Of a stretch of DNA of 64,000 nt, positions 61,650-64,000 are shown in pieces; position 1 is the stretch's first letter, and each line of letters begins with the position of its first letter. The notes under the pieces were generated by a model. It saw only the letters and a list, made by a program, of their open reading frames with translations, was not told where the DNA came from and ran no database searches. The DNA is from Sandaracinaceae bacterium. GTDB lineage: Bacteria; Myxococcota_A; Polyangia; Polyangiales; Houyiibacteriaceae. The stretch spans positions 310,001-374,000 of the forward strand of contig JACKEJ010000008.1 of assembly GCA_020633055.1 (NCBI GenBank), in the 5' to 3' direction. Position numbers and translations under genes: made by a program.

Positions 61650-62332
61650 GGGCGCTCGGGCCTGCCGAGGAGGATGGTGCGGAACGTGAGGTTGACGCGC
61701 ACGGAGTGCACCTTCGCCGTCTTGGGCAGCGCGTGCCGCCAGTGGTGCTGCGTGACCCCGCGCATGACCAGCAGCTGGCCGTGCTCGAGCGTGACCGAGA
61801 CCTTCTCGCGGTCGCGCTTGTGCCGGAAGTCGAAGCGGCGCGCGGCGCCCAGGCTGAGCGACGCGATGATGGGGCTCCGGCCGAGGGCGGGCTCGTCGTC
61901 GCTGTGCCAGCTCATGCCCTCCTGCCCCGTGGGGTAGAGGTTGAGCAGGCACGCGTTGAACGTGCAGCCCGCGGCGCGCTCCACGCGCTCCTTCACCGCG
62001 CGCAGCGTGGGCGTGAAGGGCAGCGCCACCTTGGTCGCGCCCGAGTAGCCGTACTCCGCGCCGTCGTCGCCGTACCAGGCCACCAGCCGCGACGTGACCA
62101 CGCGCTTGCCCGCGATGACCAGCTCGTCCGGCCGGAAGGGCACGGCCTCGCACAGCTGAGTGAGCAGCGCGGTGGCCTCGGTTTCGGCGTAGAGCCGGCC
62201 GTGGTCGTGCACCTCGCCATCGCGCGGCAGCAGGTTGCGCGGCGGCATGCCGGAGGCCGCTGGCGGGTCCGCTTCGGCCTGCCACTCGAAGGAGCGCTGG
62301 GCGGCGGTGACGTTCAGGGCGCGCGTGCTCAC
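61646..62332 (-). CDS. AlkB-like 2-oxoglutarate/Fe(II) dioxygenase
   Basis: A 228-residue protein of the AlkB family (closer to ALKBH2/3 style): LLNLYPTGQEGMSWHSDDE with metal ligands H143 and D145, third ligand H200 (WRHALP), and 2-oxoglutarate-binding arginines in RVNLTFR (R212, R218). The RRFDFRHK and GQLLVMRG segments fit the nucleotide-recognition region. It removes methyl or alkyl lesions from DNA or RNA by oxidation. It starts with GTG at 62332; the SD is weak. It is followed by the coupled DnaJ-CTD-like gene and is divergent from the peptide-transport genes. Confidence 0.9.
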   Translation of the reverse strand: MSTRALNVTAAQRSFEWQAEADPPAASGMPPRNLLPRDGEVHDHGRLYAETEATALLTQLCEAVPFRPDELVIAGKRVVTSRLVAWYGDDGAEYGYSGATKVALPFTPTLRAVKERVERAAGCTFNACLLNLYPTGQEGMSWHSDDEPALGRSPIIASLSLGAARRFDFRHKRDREKVSVTLEHGQLLVMRGVTQHHWRHALPKTAKVHSVRVNLTFRTILLGRPERP

Positions 62333-62445
62333 AGGATGCTCGGCAGCATGACGCGAAAGACGGGGGGGCGGCCACCGCTCTGGCAGGCGGCGTGCCGACG
62401 CCGCCGAGGGAAGGCACGAGGATCGACATGCGCCGCGTGGCGACG

Positions 62446-62451
62446 TAGCGT
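62446..62451 (+). promoter_or_regulatory. TAGCGT -10-like element, leaderless start
   Basis: TAGCGT ends 6 nt before the GTG at 62458. No SD is present. Confidence 0.4.
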
Positions 62452-62457
62452 GCGCGC

Positions 62458-63387
62458 GTGTGGCGCTACCTCACCGTCCGCTCGCTGCGCGCCTTCGCCA
62501 CCGTGGTGGGGGTGGTCACGCTGGTGTTCCTGCTGGTGCGCCTGGTCCCGGGCGACCCGGTCGACGCCATCCTCGGTGACCAGGCCAGCCCCGAGGAGCG
62601 CGCGGCACTGAGAGAGAGCCTGCACCTGGACGCGCCGCTGCCGCAGCAGTACGCGCACTTCGTCGGCGACGTGCTGGACGGGTCGCTGGGGCACTCCTTC
62701 CGCAACCCGGCCCGCTCGGTGGGCTCGCTCATCGCCGAGGTGCTGCCCGCCACCGCCGCGCTCGCCTTCGCCGCGCTCGCGTTGGCGTTCGGGATCGCCC
62801 TGCCGCTCGGGGTCATCGCCGCGGCCCGCCGAGGGACAGCTGCCGATGCGCTCGCGTCCACCGTGGCCGTGCTGGGCTTGGCCATCCCCAACATCTGGCT
62901 GGGTCCGCTCTTGATCTTGGCGTTCGCCGTGGAGCTGCGCTGGCTGCCGCTGCCGGGTGACGACGCGCTGGGCCTCGAGGGGCTGCTCTTGCCCGCCATC
63001 ACCCTCGGGACCGCGCTCGCGGCCATCCTCACGCGGCAGACGCGCGCGTCCATGCTGGACGTGTACCAGGAGCAATACGTACTGGCGGCGCGCGCTCGAG
63101 GCCTGGCCGAGTGGCAGGTGGCCACGAAGCACGTGCTGCGCAACGCGCTCCTGCCCGTGCTGACCATCGGCGCCGCGCAGCTGGGCGCGCTCTTGTCGGG
63201 CGCGGTCGTGACCGAGAAGGTGTTCGAGCGCGCGGGGCTCGGGCAGCTGTTCCTGGACGCGTTCTTCGCGCGGGACATGCCGGTGGTGCAGGGCTGCGTG
63301 CTGGTGGTGGCCATCACCTACGTGGTGCTCAACATCGCGGTGGACCTCCTCTACGTGGTGGCCGACCCACGCGTGAGGCTCACGTGA
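62458..63387 (+). CDS. ABC transporter permease, DppB/OppB type
   Basis: A 309-residue inner-membrane permease with six helices. It begins with the family's typical N-terminus (RYLTVRSLRAFATVVGVVTLVFLLVRLVPGDPVDAILG) and has the EAA loop (VLAARARGLAEWQVATKHVLRNALLPVLTI). It pairs with the DppC-type permease downstream to form a channel for dipeptides, oligopeptides, nickel or related substrates. The start codon is GTG at 62458. Its stop overlaps the next gene's GTG by four bases (GTGA). The binding protein and ATPases are not in the window. Confidence 0.93.
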   Translation: MWRYLTVRSLRAFATVVGVVTLVFLLVRLVPGDPVDAILGDQASPEERAALRESLHLDAPLPQQYAHFVGDVLDGSLGHSFRNPARSVGSLIAEVLPATAALAFAALALAFGIALPLGVIAAARRGTAADALASTVAVLGLAIPNIWLGPLLILAFAVELRWLPLPGDDALGLEGLLLPAITLGTALAAILTRQTRASMLDVYQEQYVLAARARGLAEWQVATKHVLRNALLPVLTIGAAQLGALLSGAVVTEKVFERAGLGQLFLDAFFARDMPVVQGCVLVVAITYVVLNIAVDLLYVVADPRVRLT

Positions 63388-64000
63388 AGCGGCTGCTCGC
63401 GCGTCTGGGCCTCGTGCTGGTGGGTGGCTTCTTCGTGCTGGGTGTGGTGGGCCCGTGGCTCGCGCCCCGGGACCCACAGGCCATCGACCTCGCGCACCAG
63501 TTCGAGGCGCCGTCCAGTGGGCACTGGCTGGGCACGGCGGACAACGGCGTGGACCTGCTGAGCGCGCTCCTGCATGGGGCCCGGCTGGCGAGCGTGGTGT
63601 CGCTGAGCGTCGTGTGCGTGTCCGTCGTGGTCGGGGTCCTGCTGGGCGCGCTGGCGGGATACCTGGGGGGCCGCGTGGACCACGCGCTGTCGGCCGTGAC
63701 CGACGTGTTCCAAGCGTTCCCAGGCATCTTGCTCAACATCGCCATCCTCGCGCTGGTGGCCGAGCCGGGGCTGCTGCACCTCATCGTCGCGCTCAGCGTG
63801 TCTGGCTGGGTGCTCTACGCGCGGGTGGCGCGCGCCGCGACGCTCAGCTTGAAACAGCTGGCGTTCGTGGACGCTGCGCGGGCGCTGGGCGCCAGCGACG
63901 TGCGCATCCTCTTGCGCCACATCGTGCCCAACCTCGCGGGGCCCATCGTCATCCAGGCCACGGCGGGCCTGGGCGGAGTCATCCTGGCCGAGTCCACCCT
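63384..64000 (+). CDS. ABC transporter permease, DppC/OppC type (cut by window end)
   Basis: The first 205 residues of the partner permease: N-terminal helix (LLARLGLVLVGGFFVLGVVGPWLAP), the DppC marker HWLGTADNGVDLLSALLHGAR, GYLGGRVDHALSAVTDVFQAFPGILLNIA, and the EAA loop (LAFVDAARALGASDVRILLRHIVPNLAGPIV). It starts with GTG at 63384, overlapping the DppB-type stop, and runs off the window end without a stop codon, so the missing part is not a truncation in the genome. Confidence 0.92.
   Translation, partial: MKRLLARLGLVLVGGFFVLGVVGPWLAPRDPQAIDLAHQFEAPSSGHWLGTADNGVDLLSALLHGARLASVVSLSVVCVSVVVGVLLGALAGYLGGRVDHALSAVTDVFQAFPGILLNIAILALVAEPGLLHLIVALSVSGWVLYARVARAATLSLKQLAFVDAARALGASDVRILLRHIVPNLAGPIVIQATAGLGGVILAEST

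Overview
The window is a very GC-rich bacterial chromosome segment with about 54 protein-coding genes on both strands. I see no rRNA, tRNA, CRISPR array, integrase, transposase or prophage gene. The gene content suggests a myxobacterium (Myxococcota, possibly Sandaracinaceae-like): many lipoproteins of unknown function, slime-mold-type Cys-rich repeat and FG-GAP surface lipoproteins, several ECF sigma factors and a sigma-54 activator, a RoxA-like di-haem lipoprotein, two DUF2236 (MpaB-type) proteins, and a tamB/Omp85 pair. The taxonomic call is inference from content, not from a marker gene.

Layout. 1-63: edge of a dispersed palindromic repeat. 93-7411: envelope-modification cluster (lipoprotein phosphoesterase, YeiB/HGSNAT-type acyltransferase, lipoprotein esterase, then divergent MBOAT acyltransferase plus SGNH partner). 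7573-9203: ECF sigma factor translationally coupled to a one-helix membrane protein. 9427-14245: DUF2236 oxygenase-like protein, PF10118 metal-dependent hydrolase, AraC regulator and two unknown proteins. 14216-17702: flotillin and NfeD-like operon divergent from a PspF-type sigma-54 activator. 17736-22782: unknown membrane protein, lipoprotein hydrolase, Cys-rich repeat lipoprotein. 22894-25788: Fic protein and convergent RoxA-like cytochrome. 25855-29597: a second ECF sigma with a broken-looking start and two exported proteins. 29802-33177: UvrA-like ABC protein divergent from a MarR regulator. 33178-33721, 38378-38957 and 60332-60824: long non-coding stretches carrying paired palindromic elements. 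33722-36933: amino-acid permease, RsgA GTPase, small membrane protein. 36941-41527: lipoprotein and a D-aminoacylase/TetR operon. 41537-44927: methyltransferase, second DUF2236 gene, aldehyde dehydrogenase. 44973-49885: four more surface or hydrolase genes. 49950-58376: thioredoxin-like protein, DUF1285-like protein, then tamB and Omp85. 58444-62332: Ycf46-like AAA ATPase, CCGSGC mini-protein, HTH protein, AlkB with a membrane-anchored DnaJ-CTD-like protein. 62458-64000: DppB/DppC-type permeases, the second cut by the window end.

Two window-wide patterns stand out. Many adjacent genes overlap by exactly four bases (ATGA or GTGA), indicating translational coupling. At least eleven genes have a TANNNT hexamer 5-8 nt before the start codon and no Shine-Dalgarno sequence, which suggests abundant leaderless transcription. 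Regulatory palindromes sit in front of the MarR/UvrA pair, the D-aminoacylase/TetR operon, both DUF2236 genes and the sigma-54 activator.
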